In this document: in pieces, positions 8,320 to 17,494 of the stretch
How positions within the stretch are numbered: position 1 is the stretch's first letter
Layout of the letters: each line of letters starts with the position of its first letter
From: Bradyrhizobium sp. 1
GTDB taxonomy: Bacteria; Pseudomonadota; Alphaproteobacteria; Rhizobiales; Xanthobacteraceae
Assembly (NCBI RefSeq): GCF_023073315.1
Contig: NZ_JADPJH010000010.1
Location: 1-64,000, forward strand
DNA: 64,000 bases
Reading direction: 5' to 3'
Translations under genes and position numbers: made by a program
Notes under the pieces: model-generated
The model's input: the letters and a program-made list of their open reading frames with translations, nothing else
What the model was told of the DNA's origin: nothing
The model's database searches: none

Positions 8320-8335
8320 GGCGCGCCGCCTCAGG
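8315..8335. terminator. Palindrome spanning two converging stop codons
   Basis: CCTGAGGCG, a CGC loop and CGCCTCAGG make a perfect 9-bp stem that contains the TGA of the EAL gene and the reverse-strand TGA of the EamA gene. It lacks a T tail. It could end both transcripts or protect their 3' ends. Confidence 0.45.
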
Positions 8336-9197
8336 CAAATCGCCGTGCGAAGAACACACAGACGACGACCAGCGCGGTCGCGGCGATCATGCTCCATGCG
8401 ACCGGCTCGTGCAGCAGGAAGCCGGCGAGCGCGAGGCCCAGGAACGGCTGGAGCTGTTGCAACTGACCGACGCGGGCGATGCCGCCGATCGCGAGCCCGC
8501 GATACCAGAAGATGAAGCCGACGAACATGCTGAAGATCGAGACATAAGCGAGCCCGATCCAGGCGGGCACGCCGACGCCGCTCCATGTCGGCGGCCATGT
8601 CAGGATCACGACCGGCACCATCAGCGGCAGCGCCAGCAACAGCGCCCAGGAGATCACCTGCCAGCCGCCGAGGCGGCGCGACAGTGCCGCGCCTTCGGCA
8701 TAGCCGAGCCCGCACAGCACGACCGCGGCAACCATCAGCAGGTCGCCTGTGAGCGATGCCGAACCATCGTTGGACAGGGCGAAGCCTACGACCGTTGCGC
8801 TGCCGAGGATCGCGAACAGCCAGAACAGCGGCTGCGGCCGCTCGCCGCCACGCAGCACCGCGAAGATCGCCGTCGACAATGGCAGCAGTCCGATGAAGAC
8901 GATCGAATGCGCGGAGGTGATGTGCTGGAGCGCGAGCGCGGTCAGCAACGGGAAGCCGACCACGACGCCGATGGAAACGATGGCGAGCGAGATGAGATCC
9001 TTTCGTTCGGGCCGCGCCTGACGGAGCAGGCCGAGCACGGCCACACCGATCAGCGCCGCGATCACCGCGCGCACGGACGTCAGGAACAGCGCGGAGAAGC
9101 CGCCGACGGCCACACGCGTCGCCGGCAACGAGCCGCTGAAGATGATGACGCCGAGAAGCCCGTTGCCCCAGCCGCTGCCCGCAGATTGCATGTCCAT
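8331..9197 (-). CDS. EamA-family (DMT) inner-membrane transporter
   Basis: A 288-residue polytopic protein with about ten hydrophobic helices arranged as two EamA repeats, typical of drug/metabolite transporters that export small metabolites or amino acids. It starts MDMQSAGSGWGNGLLGVIIF and ends in a short basic tail. It is divergent from a MocR-type PLP regulator with about 100 bases between them. In other bacteria this pairing often links an amino-acid or amine exporter with its regulator, so the MocR protein probably controls it (inference). Substrate unknown. Confidence 0.82.
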   Translation of the reverse strand: MDMQSAGSGWGNGLLGVIIFSGSLPATRVAVGGFSALFLTSVRAVIAALIGVAVLGLLRQARPERKDLISLAIVSIGVVVGFPLLTALALQHITSAHSIVFIGLLPLSTAIFAVLRGGERPQPLFWLFAILGSATVVGFALSNDGSASLTGDLLMVAAVVLCGLGYAEGAALSRRLGGWQVISWALLLALPLMVPVVILTWPPTWSGVGVPAWIGLAYVSIFSMFVGFIFWYRGLAIGGIARVGQLQQLQPFLGLALAGFLLHEPVAWSMIAATALVVVCVFFARRFA

Positions 9198-9250
9198 CTC
9201 ACTTTTCCTGGGCGCGGATACTCGGCCTTCTCAGGTGGCGCGACCAGTGA

Positions 9251-9297
9251 CAATCCAGTACAATCCGGCAAAACTGTATGGGTATGGATGGTCATAC
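9251..9297. promoter_or_regulatory. Candidate MocR operator repeats
   Basis: The short divergent region contains a 10-base-spaced direct repeat (CAATCCAGTA, CAATCCGGCA at 9251-9270), two tandem GTATGG units, and an inverted pair GTATG-N6-CATAC at 9282-9297. MocR proteins usually bind direct repeats upstream of their own gene and of the divergent target, so this is a likely binding region. The exact half-sites are not established. Confidence 0.4.
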
Positions 9298-9300
9298 ACC

Positions 9301-10725
9301 TTGGAGATCGAAGCGCAATCGAAGGGACGAGGCGGAACACGAACCATCGACGTGATGAGCGCGATCCGCGCCAAGGTCGCCGGCCGCGCGCTCAGTGCCG
9401 GCGACCGCCTGCCGTCGATCCGCAGCCTTGCCGCGACGATGGGCGTTTCGCCCTCCACCGTGGTCGAAGCCTATGATCGCCTCGCCGCCGAAGGCCTGAT
9501 CCGCGCCCGCCGCGGCTCGGGCTTCTATGTCTCGCCGACGGTCACGCCGCCGCTGGCGTTGACCGAAGCCGAACCGAGACGTGATCGTGAGGTCGATCCG
9601 TTCTGGGTCTCCAGGCAATCTCTCGACACGGACGATGCCGTGCCAAAACCCGGCTGCGGCTGGTTGCCGCCGGAGTGGATGCCGGGAGCGGCGCTGCGAC
9701 GCGCCACCCGTGCGCTGGCCCGCTCTGATGCCAGCGTGCTGACGAATTACGGCTCGACGTCCGGCTCCCCTGGGCTGCGCCGGCTCCTGCTGACGCGCCT
9801 CGCCGAAGACGGGATCGAAACCTCGATCAACCAGCTGATGCTGACGGGCTCGGGCACGCAGGCAACCGATCTCATTTGCCGCTTCCTGCTCCGGCCCGGC
9901 GACACCGTGCTGGTCGACGATCCCTGCTACTTCAATTTTCGCGCGCTGCTGCGGGCGCATCAGGCCAGGATCGTCAGCGTGCCCTATACGCCGTCAGGCC
10001 CCGATGTCACTCGCTTCGAGCAGATTCTTGGCAGCGAGCGTCCCAGGCTCTACATCACCAATTCAGCGCTGCATAATCCGACGGGCGCGACAATCTCGCT
10101 CCAGACCGCGCACCGGCTGTTGACCGCAGCCGCCGCCCACGACCTCACCATCGTCGAGGACGACATTTTTGGTGACTTCGAGCCGGAGCGCTCGCCGCGC
10201 CTGGCCGCGCTCGACGGATTGAACCGCGTGATCCGCATCGGCAGCTTCTCCAAGACGCTGTCGGCCTCGGTGCGCTGCGGCTACATCGCTGCGCGGGCCG
10301 ACTGGATCGAGCACCTCGTCGACCTCCAGGTCGCAACCAGCTTTGGCGGCCCGAGTCCGGTCGCGACCGAAATCATCGCCAAGGTTTTGGCCGGCGGCAG
10401 CTATCGCAAGCACATGGACGAACTCCGGCAAAAGCTCACGCGCACCCGCCGCGACGTCGCACGAAAACTTCAGGCGCTGGGCATCGAGCCTTGGCTGATG
10501 CCGCGCGGCGGCTTCTTCCTCTGGTGCCGCCTCGCCGACGGACAAGACGCCACAGCCGTTGCGCGCGCTGCGCTCGAAGAGGATGTGGTGCTGGCGCCGG
10601 GCAACGTGTTCAGCGTCTCGCAGACGGCGTCGAGCTTCATGCGGTTCAACGTGGCGCATATGAACGATCCGCGGATGTGGGATGTATTGCGGCGGGCGTT
10701 GAAGGCGAAGCCGATTGAGCGCTAG
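9301..10725 (+). CDS. MocR/PdxR-type regulator (GntR HTH fused to aminotransferase fold)
   Basis: About 474 residues. A winged GntR helix-turn-helix comes first (GDRLPSIRSLAATMGVSPST, then VVEAYDRLAAEGLIRARRGSGF). A fold-type I aminotransferase domain follows, with the PLP-binding lysine in SFSKTLSASVRCGY and the aspartate block IVEDDIFGDF. Such proteins are PLP-sensing transcription factors rather than enzymes. The start is uncertain: the frame is open far upstream into the divergent EamA gene. TTG 9301 is downstream of the repeats; GTG 9247 has AGGTGG 6 nt upstream but would put coding sequence over them. The stop overlaps the next reverse-strand gene by 4 bases. Confidence 0.82.
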   Translation: MEIEAQSKGRGGTRTIDVMSAIRAKVAGRALSAGDRLPSIRSLAATMGVSPSTVVEAYDRLAAEGLIRARRGSGFYVSPTVTPPLALTEAEPRRDREVDPFWVSRQSLDTDDAVPKPGCGWLPPEWMPGAALRRATRALARSDASVLTNYGSTSGSPGLRRLLLTRLAEDGIETSINQLMLTGSGTQATDLICRFLLRPGDTVLVDDPCYFNFRALLRAHQARIVSVPYTPSGPDVTRFEQILGSERPRLYITNSALHNPTGATISLQTAHRLLTAAAAHDLTIVEDDIFGDFEPERSPRLAALDGLNRVIRIGSFSKTLSASVRCGYIAARADWIEHLVDLQVATSFGGPSPVATEIIAKVLAGGSYRKHMDELRQKLTRTRRDVARKLQALGIEPWLMPRGGFFLWCRLADGQDATAVARAALEEDVVLAPGNVFSVSQTASSFMRFNVAHMNDPRMWDVLRRALKAKPIER

Positions 10726-11318
10726 TACAACGGCTCCTCATATACCGGCTCGCCGTCGAGCAGCAGCCGCTTGATGGCGGCGCGGCCCGAGGGGAGCACG
10801 GCGGCGACGACGCGCAGCTTCTGCTGGTTGCGGGCCTGCTCGAGCTTCTTGCCCTCGCCTTCGGGCACGAAATAGCTTTCGAGACCGTATTTGATCTGGA
10901 GCTTGTCGCAGAAGGTGCGGCTGGTCGAGCCGCAGGAATAGGTGACGCGGCCGCGGATCAGGATTTCGGGAGCCGTGACCGTGACAGGCTCGGCGGACAC
11001 CGAGACGGCCTCGTAAAGCCCGTTGGCATTGGGCGCGAGTTTGACGAACACGACGGGATTGCGCGTCTCGGCCGTCTTGCCGGAGAGCGCTCCGGCCGGC
11101 AGCTGCGAGATGTCGTAGCGGAGCACGACGTAATCGCCGCGCAGGAGATCGCGGGGATCGACCGGCTGCGTCTGCAAGGTCACCTCACGTCCCTCGCGCA
11201 GGATCTGCATCCGGTCGGCGACCATCAGGACCAGCAGCACGCATTGAAGCAGGACGGCGACGCCGAACAGCACGGCTTTCGGAATGCGTTGCCAGAATTT
11301 TGTAATGGACTCGATCAT
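10722..11318 (-). CDS. GDYXXLXY-domain membrane-anchored protein
   Basis: A 198-residue protein with one N-terminal membrane helix (VLFGVAVLLQCVLLVLMVAD, residues 15-34) and a periplasmic domain carrying the signature RGDYVVLRYDIS. This family is regularly encoded next to DUF2157 membrane proteins, as here. The ATG overlaps the stop of the upstream DUF2157 gene by four bases (ATGA), showing translational coupling. The biochemical role of the family is unknown. Two cysteines (CGS and FCDK) in the periplasmic part could form a disulfide. Confidence 0.82.
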   Translation of the reverse strand: MIESITKFWQRIPKAVLFGVAVLLQCVLLVLMVADRMQILREGREVTLQTQPVDPRDLLRGDYVVLRYDISQLPAGALSGKTAETRNPVVFVKLAPNANGLYEAVSVSAEPVTVTAPEILIRGRVTYSCGSTSRTFCDKLQIKYGLESYFVPEGEGKKLEQARNQQKLRVVAAVLPSGRAAIKRLLLDGEPVYEEPLY

Positions 11319-12586
11319 CGCTCAGCCCTCGGCAGCGCGCGGTTGAGCACGGTTGCGAATACGACGGCGATGATGCCGGCCACCGCGAGGAAGGCCGAAC
11401 GACGCAGCAGCGAGCCCTTCACCGCCCAGGTGATGCCCGCAATGACGCCGGCGATCCCGAGCCAGCCGGCCACGATGCGCGGACGCACGTCGTCGAGCAC
11501 GCCGGAAACGACGAGACACAGCATGGCGCAGAGCAACGCGGCATAGGCGAACCAGGGCTCGCCGGCCGCGGATGCCGGCCAGATCGGCGCCGCGAGCAGC
11601 ACGAGCCCGATCGCGCATGCGGCCAGGATTTCACCTGCGCGCCTGGTGATGCCGGCGGACGCGAGCGCGAGGATCACGCCCGCAGCTCCGCACAGGATTG
11701 CCCAGAGCGGCTGGGCTGGCGCGGTGCCGGTCCGGAAGTGAATGAGATCGTCAACCGTCGTCACCTCCAGGAAGGCAACGATGGCTAGCGAAAACGCGCC
11801 GTAGATCGACAGAACGCTCCCGAGCAGAACCGCCCGCGGCGAGCGCGTTGCGGCGGTCGCAAGTCCGGCGCCGAACAGCAGGGCCGCGCCGTTCGCGAGC
11901 ACGAAGGACGGCTGAAGGCCACCGAGGTCGAAGCGAAGCGAGGTCGCAATCCACCACGGCAACACCGCGATTGCGACGAGGTGGGCAGCGACTCGGGAAT
12001 TCCACGCAAGCGCGAGAGCGGCGGCGATCAGCCACACCGCCACGAACGGAAGATGCACGACATCGGGCGCGTCATAGCTGCGCATGCAGGTCCAGATGCA
12101 GGCGGCGACGAGACCGACCGCGAGCGCGCCGCGCGAGCCGGTCAGCAGCGCGGCGGCGAACGCACCGATCGACCACAGCAGCATGCCGCCGGCAAAGTCG
12201 TCGCCGAGATGATACATCTGGCCGACCAGCGCGATGCCCGCGCCGAAGATGATGGCGCCGATGCTGGCGCCAAGGTCGGCAAGAACAGTGCGGCCCGTTG
12301 TAGCGAACCACGCGCCGAGGCCGCCGGCGGCCACCATGCCGGCAAGCAGGATCGCGAACCGCAACAGCCGCGCGATCTCGGTCCAGTGCGCAGCGACGAA
12401 GGCAAGGAATGCGGCCGCGATCAACAGGCCGCCGACGATACCGACCACCACCGCGATGTTGATGCCGGGCGACAACGGCGGCAGCACATTGCGGATGGAG
12501 AGGGCCGCGGCCGGCGCGATCACGCCGTCGGCTTCCCATTGTGCAAGGTCGGCTTCTAGGCGCTGCCGGTAGGCTTTGTCGAACAT
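11315..12586 (-). CDS. DUF2157 polytopic membrane protein
   Basis: A 423-residue protein. A cytoplasmic N-terminal helical part comes first (FDKAYRQRLEADLAQWEADG, typical of DUF2157), then about ten to twelve transmembrane helices rich in Ala, Leu and Val. It forms a two-gene operon with the GDYXXLXY protein through a 4-base overlap. The function of the pair is not known; a role in envelope stress or membrane physiology is only a guess. The start ATG at 12586 gives the expected family N-terminus. Confidence 0.83.
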   Translation of the reverse strand: MFDKAYRQRLEADLAQWEADGVIAPAAALSIRNVLPPLSPGINIAVVVGIVGGLLIAAAFLAFVAAHWTEIARLLRFAILLAGMVAAGGLGAWFATTGRTVLADLGASIGAIIFGAGIALVGQMYHLGDDFAGGMLLWSIGAFAAALLTGSRGALAVGLVAACIWTCMRSYDAPDVVHLPFVAVWLIAAALALAWNSRVAAHLVAIAVLPWWIATSLRFDLGGLQPSFVLANGAALLFGAGLATAATRSPRAVLLGSVLSIYGAFSLAIVAFLEVTTVDDLIHFRTGTAPAQPLWAILCGAAGVILALASAGITRRAGEILAACAIGLVLLAAPIWPASAAGEPWFAYAALLCAMLCLVVSGVLDDVRPRIVAGWLGIAGVIAGITWAVKGSLLRRSAFLAVAGIIAVVFATVLNRALPRAER

Positions 12587-12673
12587 TGTCTTGAATGACC
12601 TGATTCCGTGCCCGCCGGCGGGCTGTTGCTAGGTCGGCCCCCACCTCTAACAGGTTCAACCTAACACCGCCTG

Positions 12674-13591
12674 CTAGCCGACCAAACTTCGTTCACGGAT
12701 CGCCTGCGCGCCCGCCAAAATGCCGCGCTGAAGCGCACGTGCGGCCGGCGAAAGGTCGCGGCCGATGCGCCAGAGCAAATAAAGCTCGCGCTCGATGACG
12801 GGATCGACCAGCTTGCGCCAGGTGAGAACGGGATGATCGGCCTCCGGCCAGGCAAGACTCGGCAGCGGCGCAACGCCGACGCCGGCCTCGACCAGCGCCA
12901 GCAAGGTCGCCGGATGCTCGGCTTCGTGGATCGGCGTGCCCTGATTGAGGTCCGCGACGCCGCGCTCGATCTCGAGCCGGATGCCGGTGCCTGACGCCAT
13001 CACCACGAGGCCTGCCTTCGACGCCTCCGTCCAACTGACGGCGTCTCGCGCGCTGAGCGGATGATCGCGGCGCATCACCAGCGCGAAATTGTCGACCAGC
13101 AGGCGCGAGGCATCGAGTTCGGGATCGTCGCCAGGCACATTGGCGATCCCGAGATCGACATCGCCGCCGCGCAGTGCTGCAAAAATCTGGTGCCGCGAAA
13201 TCTCCTTCAGCGTCACCGCCACCATCGGATGCTCGCGCTGGAATGCGGCGAGCACGCGCGGCATCAGCCGCAGCGCCACCGACGGCACGCAGGCCACCGT
13301 GACGTGACCGCGGCGATGTTCGCGCAGGTCGCGCAGATCCTGGAGCTGGTGATCGAGATCGGCGAGCAGGCGCTGGATGCCCGGCATGAAATCCGCGCCG
13401 ACCTTGCTGAGCTGAAGCTTTCGCGTGGTGCGATCGAGCAGCCGCACCCGCAAGCCATCCTCGAGTTGGCGCACCGCCTGGCTGACGGCGGATTGCGACA
13501 TCCCGAGCGCACGCGCCGCCGCACTGAAGCTGCCGGTCTCGACGACACGGACGAAGGCGCGGAGCTGTTTCAGGTCGAGCTGATCTATCAT
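12674..13591 (-). CDS. LysR-family transcriptional regulator, divergent to the rut-like operon
   Basis: A 305-residue LysR protein. The N-terminal HTH reads FVRVVETGSFSAAARALGMS followed by QSAVSQAVRQLEDGLRVRLL, and the effector domain follows with GHVTVACVPSV and RLMPRVLAAFQREHP. It is transcribed away from the rut-like ABC operon at 13.7 kb across a 140-base AT-rich gap, the usual geometry for a LysR gene controlling its neighbour. E. coli rut genes are instead controlled by the TetR-type RutR, so this would be a regulator swap (inference). Confidence 0.86.
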   Translation of the reverse strand: MIDQLDLKQLRAFVRVVETGSFSAAARALGMSQSAVSQAVRQLEDGLRVRLLDRTTRKLQLSKVGADFMPGIQRLLADLDHQLQDLRDLREHRRGHVTVACVPSVALRLMPRVLAAFQREHPMVAVTLKEISRHQIFAALRGGDVDLGIANVPGDDPELDASRLLVDNFALVMRRDHPLSARDAVSWTEASKAGLVVMASGTGIRLEIERGVADLNQGTPIHEAEHPATLLALVEAGVGVAPLPSLAWPEADHPVLTWRKLVDPVIERELYLLWRIGRDLSPAARALQRGILAGAQAIRERSLVG

Positions 13592-13732
13592 TCTAGCTTA
13601 TAAATATATCTCTCTATTCCGGATTGTTAATGAAAACCTCCAGTGCAAGGATTTTGAGCGAAGACCGGGAATGACCATCAATTAGGCAGAATAGGCGTAA
13701 CCTACTGTTCTAACAAGCCAAAGGACTGGGAC
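13592..13732. promoter_or_regulatory. Divergent promoter region, LysR gene / rut-like operon
   Basis: This 141-base gap is strikingly AT-rich near the LysR start (TTATAAATATAT at about 13600-13612) compared with its surroundings. It should hold both promoters and LysR binding sites of the T-N11-A type. I could not single out one convincing dyad. Confidence 0.35.
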
Positions 13733-14749
13733 GTGATCAACAGACGCGACCTCATGAAATATTCGCTGCTGGGCGCGGCGGCGGCGCCGCTGGCCGGCCT
13801 CAGCACCCCGGGCTTCGCGGCCGGCGCCAAGGTGGCGATCGCCGAGGCGCTGCGGCTTGGCATGTACAACTCGCTTTATGTCGCCGCGGACAAGGGGCTG
13901 TTCGCCAAGCACGCCCTGGACGCCGACCTCACCACGGCCGGCGGCATCGCGCTGCCGGTGCCGATCCTGCTTTCGGGGCGCAGCCAGATCGGCGTGACCA
14001 GCCCTGGCATGTCGGTCAACGCGGTGCGCGAGGGCGGCAAGATCAAGAACATCGCAAAGATCGTCGGCGGCGTGTCGATGTGGGGCATCGCCAGGCCCGA
14101 CAGCAAGATCAGGACGATCGATGATCTGCGCGGCAAGACCATCGCGACGCTGAAATTCCCCTCCTCGACCATCCAAGTGCCGACCTACGCGATCAAGACC
14201 ATCGGCAAGTTCGATCCGAAGGAGGCCGGCGTCATCTTCCTCGAACTGCCGCCGGGCGCGCAGGCCGCCGCGGTGAAGGACGGCCGCGCCGACATCGCCA
14301 CCGCCTTCGAATGGGACGTCAGCATCGCCGCCGAGCAATTTGGTCTCGTTCCGGTGCTGTCCTTTGCGGACGCGCTGGGCTCACTTTGCTTCACTACGGC
14401 GATGGCGACGGAAGAGACCATCGCGACCAACCCGGCCGCGGTGCAGGGTTTTTGCAACGCGATTGCGGAAGCGCAGAAGCTGATGCACGAGGACAACGGG
14501 GTCTTCACCGAGGTTGCGGAAAAGTATTTCCCGAAGGTCACGCCGTCGGTGGTCGCGAGCGCGACCAAGAACTTCTTCGGGTCGAAGACCGCGATCCCGC
14601 GCAACCCCACCATCTCCGCGGACGAATGGGACCGCGCGATGCAGCTCGAGCAGGGCGGCGGCGCGGTGCAGAGCGCGCTTCCCTACGCGCAGATGGTCGA
14701 CAACCGTTTTGCCGAGCAGGCCACCAAGCAGTTCGGTCTCGCGTCATGA
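13733..14749 (+). CDS. ABC transporter substrate-binding protein (NMT1/TauA/SsuA type)
   Basis: A 338-residue periplasmic binding protein. The N-terminus [20 protein letters not shown] is a twin-arginine signal with cleavage near GFAAG. The domain contains the family landmarks [20 protein letters not shown] and [10 protein letters not shown]. Translation begins at a GTG (13733); the next ATG would lose the twin arginine. It is the first gene of an operon with rutB, rutC, permease, rutD and ATPase genes and overlaps rutB by four bases. The substrate is probably a pyrimidine or a breakdown intermediate, judged only from the neighbouring enzymes. Confidence 0.86.
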   Translation: MINRRDLMKYSLLGAAAAPLAGLSTPGFAAGAKVAIAEALRLGMYNSLYVAADKGLFAKHALDADLTTAGGIALPVPILLSGRSQIGVTSPGMSVNAVREGGKIKNIAKIVGGVSMWGIARPDSKIRTIDDLRGKTIATLKFPSSTIQVPTYAIKTIGKFDPKEAGVIFLELPPGAQAAAVKDGRADIATAFEWDVSIAAEQFGLVPVLSFADALGSLCFTTAMATEETIATNPAAVQGFCNAIAEAQKLMHEDNGVFTEVAEKYFPKVTPSVVASATKNFFGSKTAIPRNPTISADEWDRAMQLEQGGGAVQSALPYAQMVDNRFAEQATKQFGLAS

Positions 14750-15486
14750 CAGTGAACACCTCTCCCGCGCGCGAACAGCGCTACGTCACGCTGCCGGCGC
14801 GGCCCGAACCGCTTCGCCTCGCGGTCGACGAGACTGCGGTCATCGTCGTCGACATGCAGAACGCCTATGCCTCACAGAGCGGCTATCTCGATCTCGCCGG
14901 CTTCGACATATCGGGCGCCAAGGCGGCGATCACGGCGATCCAGGATGTACTCAGTGTCGCGCGCGGCGCCGGCGTTCCCGTGATTTTCTTCCAGAACGGC
15001 TGGGACGCCGACTACGTCGAGGCCGGCGGCCCGGGCTCGCCGAACTGGCACAAATCGAACGCGCTGAAGACGATGCGCAAGCGGCCCGAGCTGCAAGGCA
15101 AGCTGCTCGCCAAGGGCGGCTGGGACTATGCGCTGGTCGACGATCTCCAGCCGAAGCCCGGCGACATCGTGGTGCCCAAGACGCGCTACAGCGGCTTCTT
15201 CAACAGCCAGTTCGACAGCATTTTGCGCGCCCGCGGCATCCGCAACCTCGTGTTCTGCGGTATCGCCACCAATGTCTGCGTGGAATCGACGCTGCGCGAC
15301 GGCTTTCACCTCGAATATTTCGGCGTGATGCTGGAGGACGCGACGCACCAGGCGGGCCCCGACTACATCCAGAAGGCCTCCATCTTCAACATCGAGACAT
15401 TCTTCGGCTGGGTCTCGTCCGCGAGCGACTTCCGCCGCGCCTTTGCCCAGACCGAAGCCATTCCCACAGAAGAGGACACGCCATGA
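14746..15486 (+). CDS. rutB: Ureidoacrylate amidohydrolase, RutB-like (isochorismatase fold)
   Basis: A 246-residue cysteine hydrolase with the isochorismatase triad in place: Asp36 in [10 protein letters not shown], Lys145 in [10 protein letters not shown] and Cys178 in [14 protein letters not shown]. RutB hydrolyses (peroxy)ureidoacrylate, made from uracil by RutA/RutF, to carbamate and aminoacrylate. The flanking rutC and rutD homologues make this assignment strong. ATG 14746 overlaps the upstream TGA, and the stop overlaps rutC in the same way. No rutA lies in the window, so the source of the substrate is open. Confidence 0.85.
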   Translation: MTVNTSPAREQRYVTLPARPEPLRLAVDETAVIVVDMQNAYASQSGYLDLAGFDISGAKAAITAIQDVLSVARGAGVPVIFFQNGWDADYVEAGGPGSPNWHKSNALKTMRKRPELQGKLLAKGGWDYALVDDLQPKPGDIVVPKTRYSGFFNSQFDSILRARGIRNLVFCGIATNVCVESTLRDGFHLEYFGVMLEDATHQAGPDYIQKASIFNIETFFGWVSSASDFRRAFAQTEAIPTEEDTP

Positions 15487-15869
15487 CCGACCGCGCCATC
15501 ATTCCAGCAGGCACCCACGCGCCCATCGCCCCGTTCTCGCCGGGCATGATGGCCGACAACGTCATCTACGTCTCGGGCACGCTGGCGTTCGATGCCAACA
15601 ACGACGTCGTCCATGAGGGCGACGCCGCCGGCCAGACCCGACACATTCTCGAGACCATCAAGCGCGTACTGGAGACCGCGGGATCAAGTCTTGCGGACGT
15701 CACCTTCAACTCGATCTTCGTCACCGACTGGGCCAACTACGCCGCGGTCAACAAGGTCTATGCCGAATATTTTCCGGGCGAGAAACCGGCGCGCTTCTGC
15801 ATCCAGTGCGGCCTCGTGAAGCCCGCATGCCTCGTCGAGATCGCCTCGATCGCACACAAGAGGCCGTGA
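15483..15869 (+). CDS. rutC: RutC-type RidA protein, 3-aminoacrylate deaminase
   Basis: A 128-residue YjgF/RidA protein. It matches E. coli RutC as I remember it over most of its length: [51 protein letters not shown], and [13 protein letters not shown] with the family's catalytic arginine. RutC speeds the conversion of the toxic aminoacrylate produced by RutB to malonic semialdehyde. It starts inside the rutB stop codon (ATGA) and is followed after one base by the permease gene. Confidence 0.9.
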   Translation: MTDRAIIPAGTHAPIAPFSPGMMADNVIYVSGTLAFDANNDVVHEGDAAGQTRHILETIKRVLETAGSSLADVTFNSIFVTDWANYAAVNKVYAEYFPGEKPARFCIQCGLVKPACLVEIASIAHKRP

Positions 15870-15870
15870 A

Positions 15871-16674
15871 ATGGCCGTTCTCGATGCTGGCCAAGCCGCG
15901 GTGACGGGCGCCCGCTTCAGGCTGCCGTCCGCACTGCGCATCGCGCTGCTCCAGATCGCGCTGCTGGTCGCGCTACTTGCGGCTTGGGAGCTTGCGATCC
16001 GCTTCGGCCTGATCGCGGTCTATCTCTACGGCCAGCCGAGCGGCATCATCGCAAAAGGAGCCAAGCTGATCGGCAGCGGTGAGCTGCTGCGCGACGCAGC
16101 CCTGACGGCGTGGGAAGCCATCGCCGGCTTCCTGATTGGAACGGTACTCGGCAGCGCGGCCGGGCTCGCGCTCTGGCTGGTCCCGACCGGCGCCGCGGTG
16201 CTGCGGCCCTATCTCATCGCCCTCAACGGGTTGCCGAAGATTGCGTTGGCGCCGCTGATCATCGTCTGGTTCGGCATCGGCCTCTCCTCGAAGATCGCGA
16301 TTGCCGCGATCATCACTTTCATCGTCGCTGTCATCACGGCGCTGCAAGGGGCGAAGGAGGTCGACGCCGATCTCGTCAAGCTGCTGCGTTCGCTTGGTGC
16401 CAGCCGCGTGAAGACCTGGCGCACCGTGATCGTGCCCGGCGCGATGCCGTGGATCGTCGCGGCCTTCCGCCTCAATGTCGGCTTCGCCCTGATCGGCGCA
16501 GTCGTCGGCGAGTACATCGCCTCCAAGGAGGGCCTCGGCTACATGATCTACTACGCCGGCGTGCTCTACGACCTCAACGCAGTCTGGGTCGGCATTGCGA
16601 CGCTGATGGTGGTGGCTCTGTTGATGTACGGCGCGATCGATTTGATCGAACGGCGACTGCGCTCCCGATCCTGA
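15871..16674 (+). CDS. ABC transporter permease of the rut-like operon
   Basis: A 267-residue inner-membrane protein with about six transmembrane helices. The binding-protein-dependent permease block reads SLGASRVKTWRTVIVPGAMP (EAA loop), and there is a characteristic GLPKIALAPLIIVWFGIGLS segment of the SsuC/TauC group. It lies between rutC and rutD, so the importer and the hydrolases are made from one transcript. It would pair with the ATPase at 17491 and the binding protein at 13733. Confidence 0.87.
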   Translation: MAVLDAGQAAVTGARFRLPSALRIALLQIALLVALLAAWELAIRFGLIAVYLYGQPSGIIAKGAKLIGSGELLRDAALTAWEAIAGFLIGTVLGSAAGLALWLVPTGAAVLRPYLIALNGLPKIALAPLIIVWFGIGLSSKIAIAAIITFIVAVITALQGAKEVDADLVKLLRSLGASRVKTWRTVIVPGAMPWIVAAFRLNVGFALIGAVVGEYIASKEGLGYMIYYAGVLYDLNAVWVGIATLMVVALLMYGAIDLIERRLRSRS

Positions 16675-16702
16675 ACGACATCAATCCAACAGCTGGGATA
16701 CC

Positions 16703-17494
16703 ATGGCTTTTGCACGCGGCGAGAACGCCGACATCTACTACGAAGTTCACGGACGCGGCACGCCGATCATGCTCTCGGCCGGCATGGGCGGCAGCGGCTC
16801 GTTCTGGGCGCCGCAGCTCGATGCGCTCGCGCAGCGCCATCAAGTCATCCTCTACGATCACGTCGGCACCGGCCGCAGCGCAGCCGGTAGCCGCAGCATC
16901 GCCGGCATGGCCGACGACATCGCTGGCGTGCTCGACCATGCCGGCATCGACGCCGCCCATGTGGTTGGCCACGCCATCGGCGGCATCGTCGGCATCGAGC
17001 TGGCGCTGCGTCATCCAAAGCGCCTGCGCAGCCTTGCTGTCGTCAACGGCTGGGGCCGCGCCGATCCGTTCCTGCGGCGCTGCTTCGAAATCCGCAAGGC
17101 ACTGCTCAATCAATCCGGTCCCCAGGCCTATGTGCGGGCGCAGCCGCTATTCCTTTACCCGCCGCAATGGATCTCCGAGAACATCGCGCATCTCGACGAA
17201 GAGGAAGAGAGAATCCTGAAGCACTTCCCCTCCGTCGCGACCATGAACCAGCGCATCGACATGTTTCTGGCGTTCGAGGGCGGCAGGCGCCTCGCTGAAA
17301 TTAACGTGCCGACGCTGATGTCTTCCGCCAGGGACGACGCGCTGGTGCCGGCTTATCTCACCCGCGAGCTCGCCGCCGCGATTCCGGGTGCGCGGGTGCA
17401 CGAGGTCGATTGGGGCGCGCACGCCTTCAGCGTGGTCACGCCAAAAATCTTCAACGACACGCTGCTCGACTTCTGCAGGGAGGTGGACCGATGA
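16703..17494 (+). CDS. rutD: RutD-like alpha/beta hydrolase (aminoacrylate hydrolase)
   Basis: A 263-residue alpha/beta hydrolase resembling E. coli RutD: GMGGSGSFWAPQLDALAQRH, YDHVGTGRS, and RRCFEIRKALLNQ followed by AQPLFLYPPQW. The nucleophile elbow reads GHAIGG, with alanine (residue 91) instead of serine, as in E. coli RutD (GHALGA), so the protein is not a serine hydrolase. RutD helps release ammonia from aminoacrylate. A 28-base gap separates it from the permease gene, and its stop overlaps the ATPase start. Confidence 0.86.
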   Translation: MAFARGENADIYYEVHGRGTPIMLSAGMGGSGSFWAPQLDALAQRHQVILYDHVGTGRSAAGSRSIAGMADDIAGVLDHAGIDAAHVVGHAIGGIVGIELALRHPKRLRSLAVVNGWGRADPFLRRCFEIRKALLNQSGPQAYVRAQPLFLYPPQWISENIAHLDEEEERILKHFPSVATMNQRIDMFLAFEGGRRLAEINVPTLMSSARDDALVPAYLTRELAAAIPGARVHEVDWGAHAFSVVTPKIFNDTLLDFCREVDR

